The notes: generated from the letters alone by a model not told the origin. 64,000 nucleotides of DNA from Diplolepis rosae (GCA_030998225.1 JAPYXD010000250.1:5058501-5122500), one strand, 5' to 3'; numbered from the stretch's first letter, positions 33,456 through 46,457 are shown. Numbers and translations are program-made.

Positions 33456-34712
33456 TTTCAAAGCATATGAAAACAATCCATACAATTTCAGCATGAAGGT
33501 CATGTGGGCCGCACCGTTCTATCTCTTGATCTTCTCGGCTGTCAACTCTAACCTGACGTTTATATCACTCAGGGATGTAACTATATTCTCCGAACAAATG
33601 GGACCAGCTAAACTTTACCACACCACCTGGCACCTGTACACGTCGATCAACACATCAGAACTTCAAACTCATCTGGCACAACTCTACGATTTATACTTCC
33701 AGATTAAAATGTCAAATGGAAGAATGGGCGACGATAGACAAAAACGGGGATTTCTTAATGTAGTAGGCAGCGTTTCCAAAACATTGTTCAGCACTCTGAC
33801 AGAAAGCGAACTAGAATATGTACATTCAGAACTCAAAAAACTTCATGAAGATAACAGAGTACTCGCTTTTAGTATTTCAAATCAGACTCAAGTACCTATT
33901 CCAAAAAACCAGGGAACTAATTTTCTAGCACCAGTTCCCAGAGACGAGTACATTTTAGTTAATGATAAAAAAACGTTTTATGTACTTTTCGACAAGTATC
34001 TTCTAAAAGAATGTAAAATCTGAAATAGGGCTAGGATCTGCAAACGGATACAACCAACCTATCTTATCTTGGAAACACATACGTGCGAAAATTAAATAAT
34101 CCGATTTAGTATTAAGACTTTAGATTATAAAGGCTGTCAAGTATCACCTATGAAAATAGAATTACTCGTTTATGTGACTTCAACTAACAACCAAGGTTAT
34201 ATACTCGTACCAGAAAAGCAGCTCTTATTAAACATTAATTGTCCTACGGAAAATAAAGATGTTGTGATCGTCGAGCCGACATTAATCAGGGCCAATGAAG
34301 ACTATGTCCTTTATTCCGACTCTATAACAATTAAATTAAAGAGAAGTGAAAAATTTGCAAAACACACGATTTATAAAAAGAATGCTATGATACCCTTTTC
34401 TACAGACGAATTAAACTTGTTGCACGACTACCTGTTACCGTTACAGAAGCATATCAATTCAGATGCGTTAGCCGAATCCAGAAAAACCTTAGATGGAGTA
34501 GAAAACTCCCTAAATAAGATCAAATCTGAGCGACGCATGAGGTCGTGAACTGAAAAAACGAGTGACTCCCATAGATACATAGGTTATACCGCACTACTAG
34601 CAATTATTCTGTTTACAGCTTAGTTTTTTGAATATTACAACATATGTGAGAACGAAGAAAACCGGAAAGGGAAACCTACCTACTGTTCCTTATTAGAAAA
34701 TTTGGAATAATT
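33433..34712 (+). pseudogene. env: F-type env of the decayed errantivirus
   Basis: It overlaps the end of pol. The N-terminus has a hydrophobic segment ('MWAAPFYLLIFSAVNS') that fits a signal peptide. A furin-like R-Q-K-R precedes 'GFLNVVGSVSKTLFSTL', the fusion-peptide region typical of errantivirus Env and baculovirus F proteins. A stop at 34021 and frameshifts divide the rest (34150-34548). A short transmembrane piece ('ALLAIILFTA') and a tail are readable at 34590-34700. It would mediate membrane fusion in an intact element; here it is broken in several places. Confidence 0.7.
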
Positions 34713-35544
34713 ATAGTCTTAAAACGATATCTTCATAATCATTCGCAGAGAGATAACTCTCACGTCATTTAAATGTCTCTACTTTTACGATTGATTACAA
34801 AAAAAAAATGAATAGATATTTTTCGTTTGCGCTATTCGAAAGGTCATATCAAAAAGCATTGGAGACAATCAAAATCTGAAAATTGAATTTTTTGCTGCTT
34901 CGGTCCCTTTCTTCGGAGCGCGTCACAAATTTGTGTTTGAAATTGATGTAATTCAATTATAATTCGCTTCGATACTACTGTAATATTCTAAACCTTTATA
35001 ACAGATAACTTGTTCGCTGCAACGTCAAAAAAAAATATGTGTCTTTAAGAAAGCGCACTCGAGAATTCGAGATTATCCTCAGCGCCACAGCGTTAACGGT
35101 GTCTGTTTTTATGATGATCGCCTGGCGTCTCTTGACGCCATATTTATAATATTTTTTTTTCAAACTAAAAAGGTAACAACAGCCAAAAAATTGAGAGAGG
35201 TTGCCGACTGGGGCGAATGGTTTCGAGAGCTCGGGATTAATTTTCGTCTCTTAGGTTAGGGAATCATAGGAGGGCCTAGCCTGAGAGATTAGCTTGAATA
35301 TATTCTTCTTACTACCCTAGTCGAAAGTACGTGGTTTCGGCACTAATTTCACGGCAGAAAGTCTAACTTTCATGCATTGGTCAAGTTATATGCGCGCCCT
35401 CTATAATAGCGGGAGTCAAAACGTAAATAACCTCAAGCGTCAAAATTTGTCCGCTCTCTGCTAATGTTTATTAGTGGCAATGAGTGAATATTATTTAGAA
35501 TGTAATAGTAGTGACTGAAGTGTAACAAAAATAAAAATAAAAAA
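34713..35544. other. No gene seen
   Basis: AT-rich, possibly including a 3' LTR of the decayed errantivirus, but no 5' counterpart was recognised. Confidence 0.35.
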
Positions 35545-35730
35545 ATGAATGACATATCATCTGATGAATCGACAGATGAAGAAGAAATTAATAAAAACTT
35601 TGAAAGTGAAGCTCAATTAATAGTAGAAACTGACACCTTACCCAAAAAGTCCGTTGACAGATACATGATAGTCTATGATAATTACCAAAGATGGAAACAA
35701 GGAAGTAGAACTCTAAACCTTAATTCATAG
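35545..35730 (+). CDS. Small acidic ORF, possible recombinase N-terminus
   Basis: Sixty-one codons from an ATG with AAAAAA before it. The start is Asp/Glu-rich ('DISSDESTDEEEI'), followed by 'LPKKSVDRYMIVYDNYQRWK'. That second stretch resembles the opening helix of tyrosine-recombinase (Crypton-type) proteins found in insect transposons. The frame stops just before a poly-C run. It is probably a truncated fragment; the assignment is tentative. Confidence 0.3.
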   Translation: MNDISSDESTDEEEINKNFESEAQLIVETDTLPKKSVDRYMIVYDNYQRWKQGSRTLNLNS

Positions 35731-35735
35731 ATGTA

Positions 35736-36005
35736 TTTGATGCCTGCCCCCCCCCCCCCCCCCGACCAGCAGCACTCGCTCCGCTCGTGCCGCAAATGTC
35801 GAAGCAGGCATCAATGTATTCCAATGAACACATGCAATTGTTTTCGTACTTTCGACCGGGTAGCAAGATAAATAGCATACACAACATGGGCAGAAATTTG
35901 AGAGCCCTGAACTGCGTGCCATGATGCCCTCGGCTTCGCCTCGGGCATTATGGCGCGCAGTGCAGGAATATCAACTTTCTGCCCTTGTTATGTAATATAC
36001 TATTT
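35736..36005. repeat. Palindromic element with poly-C run
   Basis: It begins TTGATGCCTGC followed by 17 C residues (35747-35763) and contains the inverse GCAGGCATCA at about 35802. Further in, GCCATGATGCCCTCGG pairs with CCTCGGGCATTATGGC, and GGGCAGAAA pairs with TTTCTGCCC. The nested inverted repeats suggest a foldback-type or hairpin-ended element. Confidence 0.5.
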
Positions 36006-36364
36006 AATATATATTTACTCGATACAATAATATCTCGATTAAAGAAAAATGAAAAAGGTGCTTAAAGCGCTAGGGCTGAGAGACAGCCTGAGAGCCACCC
36101 TGTCTTCATCGAAAGTATCGGTCATTAAAACAAAATAATTGGCTCTTAAGTACAATTTCTGGGACTTACCAAGTCTCGGGCTAATTAACCCCTAATTAAC
36201 TAGTTACATGTGTCTTCGAATGAAAAGTTCAAGAGACGTGAATGATTGAACAAACGCAATGTTAAGTTATTCCAAAAATTGCTACTGCTCGATGGATATT
36301 ATACATTCTGTATGTGTATGTACGTATTTTTGGGCATATTTTAAGGTTCATATTCGTCAGAAAA
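36006..36364. other. No gene seen
   Basis: AT-rich sequence without recognised features. Confidence 0.35.
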
Positions 36365-36835
36365 TTAGTATTTATGAGAAAAATGTTTAGAGAACAATGC
36401 TTTTCGACACCACGAGCATCTTACTATTGGCGTTTCATCACAGAATGCACACTTCATTTGCGTATTTTTTTCAAGTGTAACATTCACAGAATTTTCAAAT
36501 CTCCTAATTTTGTATCTACGTAACCGCTTTTGTTTCATGCGTGCTGGAACATATTCCCATGCCTCGAAGAAGACAATTTTTGTGTACAAAAGATTAGAAT
36601 TTAATAATATTATTTCGTAAATGAAGATTTATGTCACGATTGTGAAGCAGTGGGTCATCAGAAAATTCCTAAAATACAATGATTCTTCCATATTCTGAAT
36701 CAATACATATCTAAAGATTGAATTCGTCTAGTGGTACCCTTCGGTATAATTTTTAATATAATATCTTTAGCCAGTGGCTTTGCATCTTGCACATATTTTG
36801 CACAATTTTCGCACCACGAGTCTAATCAAAGCACT
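36365..36835 (-). pseudogene. DDE transposase C-terminal fragment with zinc ribbon
   Basis: On the minus strand the sequence reads 'IIPKGTTRRIQSLDMY' (the I-P-x-x-T-T-x-x-I-Q-P-L-D box of pogo-like and related DDE transposases), and after frame breaks 'CAFCDETPIVRCSWCRKALF' followed by 'KHFSHKY'. That tail is a C-x2-C, C-x2-C, H zinc-binding end as seen in several insect transposase families, including piggyBac-like ones. More minus-strand coding-like sequence lies at 36900-37230 but was not recognised. Family uncertain. Confidence 0.45.
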
Positions 36836-37262
36836 CTTTTTTTATTGATTTTAAAACAAAAGACCTTTTGTAAACAGGTTTTGAAGTAAAGTACAATTTT
36901 AAAACAGAATTATAATATGCATTTGCGTACCAAAGGATATATTTTTCCTAAAAAAATTATAAATCGAGAAATTTTAACATATACAATACCAGTCTTAAGT
37001 TTTCCAGATTTTGATGCTGCCAGATGCACATTTATCGGTCTAAATCATGTTTTTTCTTCTATTAGTACAATTTTGCAATTTGTTTCTTGTAACCTCGTAA
37101 CCAAGGGATTTAAATCATTAACGAATTCTGTAGCTTTTGTTTTTAAAATTTCGTTACCTTCTATGGTCTTGCACCGCTATTCTTTCGTAATCCAGTTCAA
37201 CGTCTTTGTCACGCTGTGAACAAACTCCGAAAAATAATTCCTCAGACCAGTGCTGAAATTTA

Positions 37263-39341
37263 TCATACATTAATTGCTGCTATTTTACACTCCTTAAACG
37301 GCTCCGAAAAATCCAAACCTCTCTGTGCCGAGAACAGCTTCTTCTGGATAGCATGGTTGTTAAGGGCACTTGTCCAGACCGGAGCTACGTAAAGCAGCTT
37401 CGAATTTACCACGCTCGCCACCAGCCTTCTCTTGGCTTCCCTGGGGCCACCAATGTTGGGCATGAGCCGAGTCAGAGCGGCTCCACATTGGATGGCTTTG
37501 TCAGTCGCGATCTGCAGGTGTTCGCCGAAGCTAAGCCTTCGATCCAACTGCACACCCAGGTACTTAATGCTCTTTTTCCACTCAATTTCATGTTCCCCGA
37601 GAACGATCTTCGGGTATTTGAAGGATCTCCTGTCCGTGACCATCAAAGCCTCGGTCTTTTCAGGGGACATTTTCAGGCACCTGCTATCCAACCAACGCTT
37701 TGCCCACCATAGACTATCATTGATCCTCAGCTCCAGGATTTTGACGTCATCAGCGCCGAACACGACAAATGCGTCATCCGCGAAGTCGATGATTCTCGTT
37801 CCAACAGGTAGGTCCATGCGCAGGAAATCGTCATACATGACGTTCAAAACGAGTGGACTCACCCGTGACCCTTGTGGGGCGCCACATGTCATCTCTTCTT
37901 TGAGAGACCACTTGTCGCACTCGTATATCACCCACCTGTCACTCAGATAGTCATCTATCATTCGCAACAGGTAGTCTGGAACCTTTTTCCGCACCATCGC
38001 CTCGATGCAGATGTTCCACCTCGCGGTATTGAACGCATTGCGTATTGCAATGCTGATCAACGCGCAGAATCCCTTACGCTTACCAGTTCCTCTTCTTGCT
38101 TTAGTGGCGATGTCCACCACTGTCTGGATGGCGTCAACTGTGGACTTGCCTTTCCGAAAGCCAAACTGGTTTTCCGAGAGACCGCTTTCGCCGACCATGT
38201 GACCCCGTATTCTTTGAAAGATCATTTCCTCTAGAATCTTCTCCATTGTATCCATTAGACAAATGGGTCTATAGGATGAGGCATCTTCTAGATTTGTTGC
38301 CCTTCCTCAGATGGACCAACCTCTGCTTCTTCCCGTCTTCTACTATTTTGAAGGCGAAACCCCATGGGTCCTTTTCGACTTCACCGATCAAGTCTTTCCA
38401 GCACTGAAGTCGGCTTTTCTTTATGCCTTGCCTCAGATCTGATTTTGCTATTTTCCGTGCCTCACGCAGCAGATTATCACCCTTTGAGCGGGTAAATCTC
38501 CGCCTTGCCGCCCGCACAGTGTCCTCCAACGACCCAGAAGACCCTGCCCAACCAAGCTCATCCATGAGCCTGGTTTCTTCAAGATGTTCGCGAAGCTTGT
38601 CTTTGCTGAGTCTTCTTGTATTCTAGGAGGGGCTCCTCACCTTTCCACCCTGCTCGTCTGAACGTAAGATCCCTGCCCCGATTCAATACAATCAGGTACC
38701 ATCTTGCCGACCAAGATCCCCCTTCTGTCCAAACGGGCTTCTCCCTACTCCGGCGACTTACTATTAAAGTCGCCCGCAATAAGGGACCGCCCACTAGCCT
38801 ATCTGAGGCTTTCCTCAAGGAGGGAGATCTGGGTCTCAAAGATTTCGAAAGGATCGTTGGGAGAAAAGTAGCAGCTGTACACACGTACCCTCGCCACCTC
38901 CACCCAAACGAACCCCGCGTGGGTCTCCAGGAAATCCCCGATACTCATATCAGGGCTGCAAACAAGGATCCCAGCCCTCCTTGATGCATCCTGATACCAA
39001 GCAGAGTTTTCGGACCATTTGTGTTGCTCACTAATGAGCAACACATCGGCCCTCCTCTCCCTGGCAGTCTGCATCAGAAGGTTCTGGGCTTCCTTCCTTC
39101 CTTTTATTTTGCACCAGCTGCCATTCCCCATCCTTTTGTGGGGTCTGGCCTCTGGTTGTCGCAGCGTAAGATGGCGATGTGCCGCCCTTCCCTTTCTTGG
39201 GAAGCCGATCCTCGGGGGGAGAACGAGTACCAGTCCGAGGTGAGGATCTGTACTTCTGATACAATTCCATTTAGCTTTAGAATTAGAATGTTTCAAACCC
39301 TTATTTTCATTATGACTTTGTTTTCTTCTGAAAAGCTTCAT
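37263..39341 (-). pseudogene. R1-like retrotransposon ORF2, 5'-truncated and deleted
   Basis: The minus strand gives, in order, an APE endonuclease (39341-38799: 'LLMQTARERRADVLLISEQ', 'HAGFVWVEVARVRVYSCYF', 'SPNDPFEIFETQISLL'), a frameshifted piece ('LIVLNRGRDLTFRRAG'), the linker to reverse transcriptase (38565-38269: 'KSRLQCWKDLIGEVEKDPWG') and the reverse transcriptase (38255-37263: 'LSENQFGFRKGKSTVDAI', 'GAPQGSRVSPLVLNVMYDDF', catalytic 'FADDAFVVF', 'KYLGVQLDRRLSFGEHL'). The first reverse transcriptase blocks are missing at the 38269/38255 junction, where two frames meet. The 5' and 3' ends are truncated. R1-clade elements usually insert in 28S rDNA; this copy is not in rDNA. Confidence 0.85.
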
Positions 39342-39652
39342 AAATTTTCTGTTTAATTTTTGTTTTCAAGTGGCGGTGTAATAGAATTTTTTTTTTACAA
39401 CTAACTATTGCATTGCAGTAAATACAAATCAGCTTTCGGCGTTCAAGGATTCATAATGATCTTCATATTCTTCGGCAGGGTCTTTGAAAATTATATTTTC
39501 GAAATCTAGACGAAGTTGATTGGTCATTTTTAATTTATACTTTCTATTGCTAATTGAAAATAAATAACATAAAGAAATAAAGAATCCAAATTACCTAGCA
39601 CTCTACGTGAATGAAAAGCTTCTTCTTTAAGAACATATAAATAACAATAATA
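39342..39652. other. No gene seen
   Basis: AT-rich spacer up to the foldback element. Confidence 0.4.
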
Positions 39653-41959
39653 TTGAAGTTTGAGACATCTCAAACTTAAACTTGTGACGAATTGTGAGAC
39701 GAACTATTAGGTAGAAAATTCTTCTGAGACGGAAATTTATCCCTAGATCAGGTAACGAAGGAAGACAATAGAAGCAATAAACATTACCTCTATAAACCGA
39801 GGGACTCTTATACCGAATTTTGGGATAAAATTTACCTAAAGGAAACCCTTGTCACTGATCAGCATTTTATGACTTTTAGGTTGACACAAAATTATCATAA
39901 AAAACTCTGCTCATATGTGAACGCTACTTATGTAATAACCGCGAAGAGTGGATATTCGCGAGTATTAAAAAATGCTGATGGACTATATAAATGATGAATA
40001 TAATACTAATATGGTATTCAAATCAAAAGTTATAAAAAACTGAATTTTACAAAAGAATTTTTCTCTAATTTATTTTTACAAAATATTTTTCTAAAAATCC
40101 AAGAAATGCAGTAGATGACGATAGAAAAACGTGATTCAACATAAAAAAGTTTATATATGTTTTATTCACGTGGCCTGATAGAGAAATTGCCTTAACCACA
40201 CAACTAAAAATATGATATTGTAATGATGAAAATACAGATTTACAACGTTTATATATGAACATTGGAGTAAATGGGTGGAGTAAAGATGATATATCCTGAA
40301 TGGGTTTTCACACGCGAGTATTTCGTAGCAAGAGACGAATAGCGTTATGAAATACAAGCGAGTCGGAGCGGGTAGATAACTCTAGTATTGCGTGTGCATA
40401 CGTGTATATCAATGTCTGCGCGCGAGAATATGCATCAAGTAACCCTTATTCCCTAAATTGAAAAATATGTAGTGTCACAGACATGTTCAAAGAAAACAAT
40501 AGAATAGTGGAAAAAAATTTAGAAAGAATTTGATGTACGGAACAATCCGTTGATATGTCGATACTAATTATGTAATATATATAAAGGATTCCGATTCTTG
40601 GAATGTGAAAACATTTTGATAATCTGCATGAAAGATGAAGATTTTAAAAATAATATATTCTCTTTAATGTCATCAATACATGACTTGGTAACGCTAAGAA
40701 CAAAAAATTACAACATGTATGTACGCATATGACCATAGGCAGATAAAGAAAAGATAGAATGCAGCTTTTTTCGTGAATAAAGATACATGACATAATGTAG
40801 AAGTGCATTAGGATCAAACAAGACGTTAAAAGACACCTTAGGATAAATAGGATGACTCCGTTGTGAGGAAAGCAAACATTCCCCATCCTTAGATATGAGC
40901 TAACTCACTAGACGATAAAAATGAACGTGATGCAACCCTTTTTTCAAACTTTTAAAACTGGATAGGTTGGAGAAAGAGATGAGAAATCGAATAAAAAAAA
41001 AATCAACATAAAAGACATTAGAGAATGATATAAGGAATCGATTAAACCCTGTTAGATAGCTCGCGTTCAATACGAAGTTACTTTTTTAAACGAAAACAAT
41101 AGAGAAAATTTGTCTCTTTTTAAAAGTTCTAACACGCCTTTCTAAACATTCCAAATTAATTGAATCTTAGCCCAGGTAATAGAGAGAATTCTCAACTTTC
41201 TATTGCATATGTAATAAAGAACATGAAATGCATAAGGGTTGAGATTTCGCTGTTTTCCTGAGTGCATAAATTCGTCTAACTTTCAAGAAATTGAAATTTC
41301 CAAGCTCAAATTCGAGACGATTTGGCCCAACAATTTTTGTCAGCCAGCTCGAAGTCGAACCCAAAAGCAGGTAGTTGGTCATTACAATAGAGGCAATAAA
41401 TCGTACGTGCCGCGTACTATTAATTCTAAATTGATATTATCCTTCATAAACCCATCAGATTGAACATTATAAAGTTTTTTCGCGAAACACATCATATGAG
41501 TGTAATGTCACATATGAGAACACGAATTGTGGAATGCCCATAAAGTGGCTGTAATTTTAATAAGAAAGTAATCTGAAGTGTTGAATTTGAATCAAACATA
41601 CTGTTTTGGAAAAGTAATAGAGTAAAAAGTTATGAATACTGAGTATGTTTTGATTGATCTTCTATGAGCAATGATTTAGAATGACTGCACAAATTTGTCA
41701 CAAATATTTAAAATGCGTCAGTTCCTTGAATGCAGAAAGAATGAGTTTACATCATACTTTATTTATATGCGTTTCTGGGTGAGTTACGTTACTTTTTGTC
41801 AACGTAACAAGTTGTAATAAAGTTAATTTTCGAAAAAAGTCAATTTTTAAGCTTAAAGTTACTAGAGAACAAACAGATAATAATGATTTGAACGAACTTT
41901 AGGAATTTTGGAAAAACCATTTTCTCTTTAATGTTACCATGACATGTTTTCCAGTAAAT

Positions 41960-42600
41960 GTGCACAATAAATCTTGTTGGTCTCTTTTTATTCACTCAAA
42001 CAAACTTCAATTGATTTAAACAGCACATCATTTTGAAAAATGGAAAAAATATGTCTTTCTAACACTGAAAACAATAAAGTTACAACATGTTTGCATGCAT
42101 ATGAGAGTAAGAAAATGAAGACGTGATAGAATCAACTTTTTCTTTGTAAATTGAAATACGTGACATAATGCAGAAGTGCATTACGATAAGATAAGATGTC
42201 AAAAGACACCTCAGGATGAATAGGTACAGTCCGTTGTGAAAAAAGAGAAAATTTCATATCTTCAGATATGGGCTGACTCACTAGACGGTCGAAATGACTG
42301 TAACCATTTTCCGGTAAATGTGTTCAAATAATCTTGTTGGTCTCTTTTTATTTACTCAAAGAAACTTCAATTGATTTAAACAGCACATCATTTTCAAACA
42401 TGGAAAAACGTGTCTTTCTAACATTAAAAAAAAAGTTACAACATGTTCGCATGCATATGAGATCAACCTTCTTTCGTAAATTGATATATATATCACATAA
42501 TGCAGACGTGCATTACGATGAGATAAGATGTCAAAAGACACCTCAGGATGAATAGGTACAGTCCGTTGTGAAAAAAGAGAAAATTTCATATCTTCAGATA
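41960..42600. repeat. Direct duplication inside the left arm
   Basis: Two copies of a segment of roughly 300 bases containing 'TTGTTGGTCTCTTTTTATT' and 'CTTCAATTGATTTAAACAGC' (near 41975 and 42335), both mirrored in the right arm at 43900-44350. Confidence 0.65.
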
Positions 42601-43690
42601 TGGATGTCCCGGAAGTTAGAAACGCAAACATAATATTTAAAAAAATAAAAGTTATGCTGATTTTTGCTAGGCGAGTACAGCAATAACACCATGAAACATT
42701 TTCTAAACAGATTAATATTTTCCAAATGAAAACTCATTTTCGAAACACATAATCCATCATCGACCCGGGATTTTGCAGAAATGGGAATTTTGAAAAACAA
42801 AAAGTTGTGCTGAGTTGTGCTAGGCGAGTACAGCAATAAACTCTCATAACATTTTCTAATCAGAATAATATTTTTCAATTGAAAACTCATTTTCGAAACA
42901 CATAATCCATCACCGACCCGGGATTTTACAGAAATGGGAATTTTGAAAAACAAAAAGTTGTGCTGATTTGTGCTAGGCGAGTACAGCAATAAACTCTCAT
43001 AACATTTTCTAATCAGAATAATATTTTTCAATTGAAAACTCATTTTCGAAACACATAATCCATCACCGACCCGGGATTTTACAGAAATGGGAATTTTGAA
43101 AAACAAAAAGTTGTGCTGATTTGTGCTAGGCGAGTACAGCAATAAACTCTCATAACATTTTCTAATCAGAATAATATTTTTCAATTGAAAACTCATTTTC
43201 GAAACACATAATCCATCACCGACCCGGGATTTTGCAGAAATGGGAATTTTGAAAAACAAAAAGTTGTGCTGAGTTGTGTTAGGCGAGTACAACAATAAAT
43301 CCTAATAACATTTTCTAATCAGAATAATATTTTTCAAATGAAAACTCATTTTCGAAACACATAATCCATCACGGACCCGGGATTTTGCAGAAATGGGAAT
43401 TTTGAAAAACACAAAGTTGTGCTAAGTTGTGCTAGGCGAGTACAACAATAAATCCTAATAACATTTTCCAATCAGAATTATATTTTTCAAATGAAAACTC
43501 ATTTTCGAAACACATAATCCATCACCGACCCGGGATTTTGCAGAAATCGGAATTTTGAAAAACAAAAAGTTGTGCTGAGCTGTGCTAGGCGAGTACAGCA
43601 ATAACCCCATATAACATTTTCTAATCAGATTAATATTTTCCAAATGAAAACTCATTTTTCAGAGTTCCAAGAGTTCTGTTTACAGTTCTG
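42600..43690. repeat. 153-bp tandem repeat, seven units
   Basis: The marker TAGGCGAGTACA recurs at 42668, 42821, 42974, 43127, 43280, 43433 and 43586, exactly 153 bases apart each time. Units are close to identical. Because 153 is divisible by 3, a 233-codon minus-strand frame stays open through it; this is a repeat artefact, not evidence of a gene. Confidence 0.9.
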
Positions 43691-45970
43691 GATTCTTCTC
43701 AAATAGTTCTAAAAATAAGTTTGAATACATTTTATTTTGAAATTAAAATTCATAAATCTATGGTACTTGAAAGTATTCAAATAAATTTCAAAATCTTATC
43801 TCATCGTAATGCACGTCTGCATTACGTGATATATATCAATTTACGAAAGAAGGTTGATCTCATATGCATGCGAACATGTTGTAACTTTTTTTTTAATGTT
43901 AGAAAGACACGTTTTTCCATGTTTGAAAATGATGTACTGTTTAAATCAATTGAAGTTTCTTTGAGTAAATAAAAAGAGACCAACAAGATTATTTGAACAC
44001 ATTTACCGGAAAATGGTTACAGTCATTTCGACCGTCTAGTGAGTCAGCCCATATCTGAAGATATGAAATTTTCTCTTTTTTCACAACGGACTGTACCTAT
44101 TCATCCTGAGGTGTCTTTTGACATCTTATCTTATCGTAATGCACTTCTGCATTATGTCATGTATTTCAATTTACAAAGAAAAAGTTGATTCTATCACGTC
44201 TTCATTTTCTTACTCTCATATGCATACAAACATGTTGTAACTTTATTGTTTTCAGTGTTAGAAAGACATATTTTTCCATTTTTAAAATGATGTGCTGTTT
44301 AAATCAATTGAAGTTTGTTTGAGTGAATAAAAAGAGACCAACAAGATTTTTTGTGCACATTTACTGGAAAACATGTCATGGTAACATTAAAGAGAAAATG
44401 GTTTTTCCAAAATTCCTAAATTCCGTTCAAATCATTATCATTCTGTCAAATTTTATGAATCTCATTCCTTTAAGTACATCACCTATGTAGTATGCACATA
44501 TGAGCAGTGTTTTATGTTGATTTTTTTTTATTCGATTTCTCATCTCTTTCTCCAACCTATCCAGTTTTAAAAGTTTGAAAAAAGGGTTGCATCACATTCA
44601 TTTATATCGTCTAGTGAGTTAGCTCATATTTAAGGATGGGGAATGTTTGCTTTCCTCACAACGGAGTCATCCTATTTATCCTAATGTGTCTTTTAACGTC
44701 TTGTTTGATCTTAATGCACTTCTGCATTATGTCATGTATCTTTATTCACGAAAAAAGCTGCATTCTATCTTTTCTTTATCTGCCTATTGTCATATGCGTA
44801 CATACATGTTGTAATTTTTTGTTCTTAGTGTTACCAAGTCATGTTTTGATGACATTAAAGAGAATATATTATTTTTAAAATCTTCATCTTTCATGCAGAT
44901 TATCAAAATGTTTTCACATTCCAAGAATCGGAATCCTTTATATATATTACATAATTAGTATCGACATATCAACGGATTGTTCCGTACATCGAATTCTTTC
45001 TAAATTTTTTTCCACTATTCTATTGTTTTCGTTGAACATGTCTGTGACACTACATATTTTTCAATTTAGGGAATAAGGGTTACATCGAGTGGGTTCCCAT
45101 TCATGAGTCGATTCCGAATGAAACTGTGTGTAAAGTATTTCTTCCCTTAATAATGAAAAATAAGGCCAAATAACGTTAAAACTCCAGTCCAATAAATACT
45201 AACCGCGACTCTCTGCGACTTGCAGAGACTCGCTGGTACTCGTCATCTCCAATTATAAGCTATCGGGAGAATTCGCGCTGATCTGACGATACTTGATGCA
45301 CATTCTCGCGCGCAGACATTGATATACACGTATGCACACGCAATACTAGAGTTATCTACCCGCTCCGACTCGCTTGTATTTCATAACGCTATTCGTCTCT
45401 TGCTACGAAATACTCGCGTGTGAAAACCCATTCAGGATATATCATCTTTACTCCACCCATTTACTCCAATGTTCATATATAAACGTTGTAAATCTGTATT
45501 TTCATCATTACAATATCATATTTTTAGTTGTGTGGTTAAGGCAATTTCTCTATCAGGCCACGCGAATAAAACATATATAAACTTTTTTATGTTGAATCAT
45601 GTTTTTCTATCGTCATCTACTGCATTTCTTGAATTTTTAGAAAAATATTTTGTAAAAGTAAATTAGAGAAAAATTCTTTTGTAACATTCACAAGTAGCGT
45701 TCACATATGAGCAGAGTTTCTTATGATAATTTTGTGTCAACCTAAAAGTCATAAAATGCTGATCAGTGACAAGGGTTTCCTTTAGGTAAATTTTATCCCA
45801 AACTTCGGTATAAGAGTCCCTCGGTTTATAGAGGTAATGTTTATTACTTCTATTGTCTTCCGTCGTTACCTGATCTAAGGATAAATTTCCGTCTCATAGA
45901 AGAATTTTCTACCTAATAGTTCGTCTCACAATTCGTCACAAGTTTAAGTTTGAGACGTCTCAAACTTCAA

Positions 45971-46457
45971 TATAATTAAATAACACATGTATCGGATGTG
46001 TGGAAAGAAAGAATCGGAAAAATGCGGGACACAAGACATCTTTGTTTATAAATTGTCTGGTTAACGTGAATACCTCATTTTCTTTTGAAATATGTATAAA
46101 GGGTGAAATATAAATTACTTGAATATCCAGTAGTTTTCAATACGAATTTACGAACAAAATTATTTCTTCTTGCATCTTACTCATATTCTGATCCGTATAC
46201 TTTTAATGTTTTTGTCCCACTGTATTCTGCACGGAGAGGAATAGCCAGTGCCTTGCACTTCATGTAAATAAATGTTCAACACTATGATCCATTCAAGTGG
46301 TGAAACCATAAAGTTCAAATAAAAGAAGCTTAATATTCTTGCTTAACACATACGCTATTGTTCATGCAGTAGATACACTACGCTCACATGCGAATTATGT
46401 GAGCTTAAACCATCAACTATAAGATGATTCGTTGTAAGCATTATAGAGTTAGTGTAC
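45971..46457. other. No gene seen
   Basis: Short AT-rich stretch between the foldback element and the LTR retroelement. Confidence 0.45.

Larger units (their letters stand above)
28187..34712 (+). mobile_element. Decayed errantivirus-type LTR element
   Basis: The order gag, protease, RNase H, integrase, env on the plus strand is that of insect errantiviruses (Ty3/gypsy with env). Every gene carries frameshifts or stops, the reverse transcriptase core is gone, and a 1.7 kb foldback element splits RNase H from integrase. LTRs were not identified with confidence. Confidence 0.75.
39653..45970. mobile_element. 6.3 kb foldback element (giant imperfect palindrome)
   Basis: It starts TTGAAGTTTGAGACATCTCA at 39653 and ends with the near-complement at 45970, flanked by TA on both sides. 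The arms pair over most of their length: 39653-41000 with 44500-45970, and 41960-42600 with 43790-44400. Roughly 0.9 kb of the left arm (41000-41890) and 0.2 kb of the right arm (45080-45300) have no partner. The middle is a 153-bp tandem repeat. Open frames in the arms occur as mirror copies and carry no known domain. No transposase is present. Confidence 0.75.

Noticed and set aside
34713..36300. 3' LTR of the decayed errantivirus
   Set aside because: I compared it by eye with the sequence before 27360 and saw no convincing matching stretch, so no LTR pair is claimed.
37353..38234. Plus-strand frames of 119-172 codons
   Set aside because: They overlie the R1-like reverse transcriptase on the opposite strand, which has clear motifs; these are shadows.
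42594..43295. 233-codon minus-strand open frame
   Set aside because: It runs through a 153-bp tandem repeat whose length is a multiple of three, so the frame stays open by arithmetic; no known domain.
40644..44878. Pairs of identical 63-80 codon frames on opposite strands
   Set aside because: They are mirror copies created by the palindromic arms, rich in Cys/Phe/Leu with no motif.
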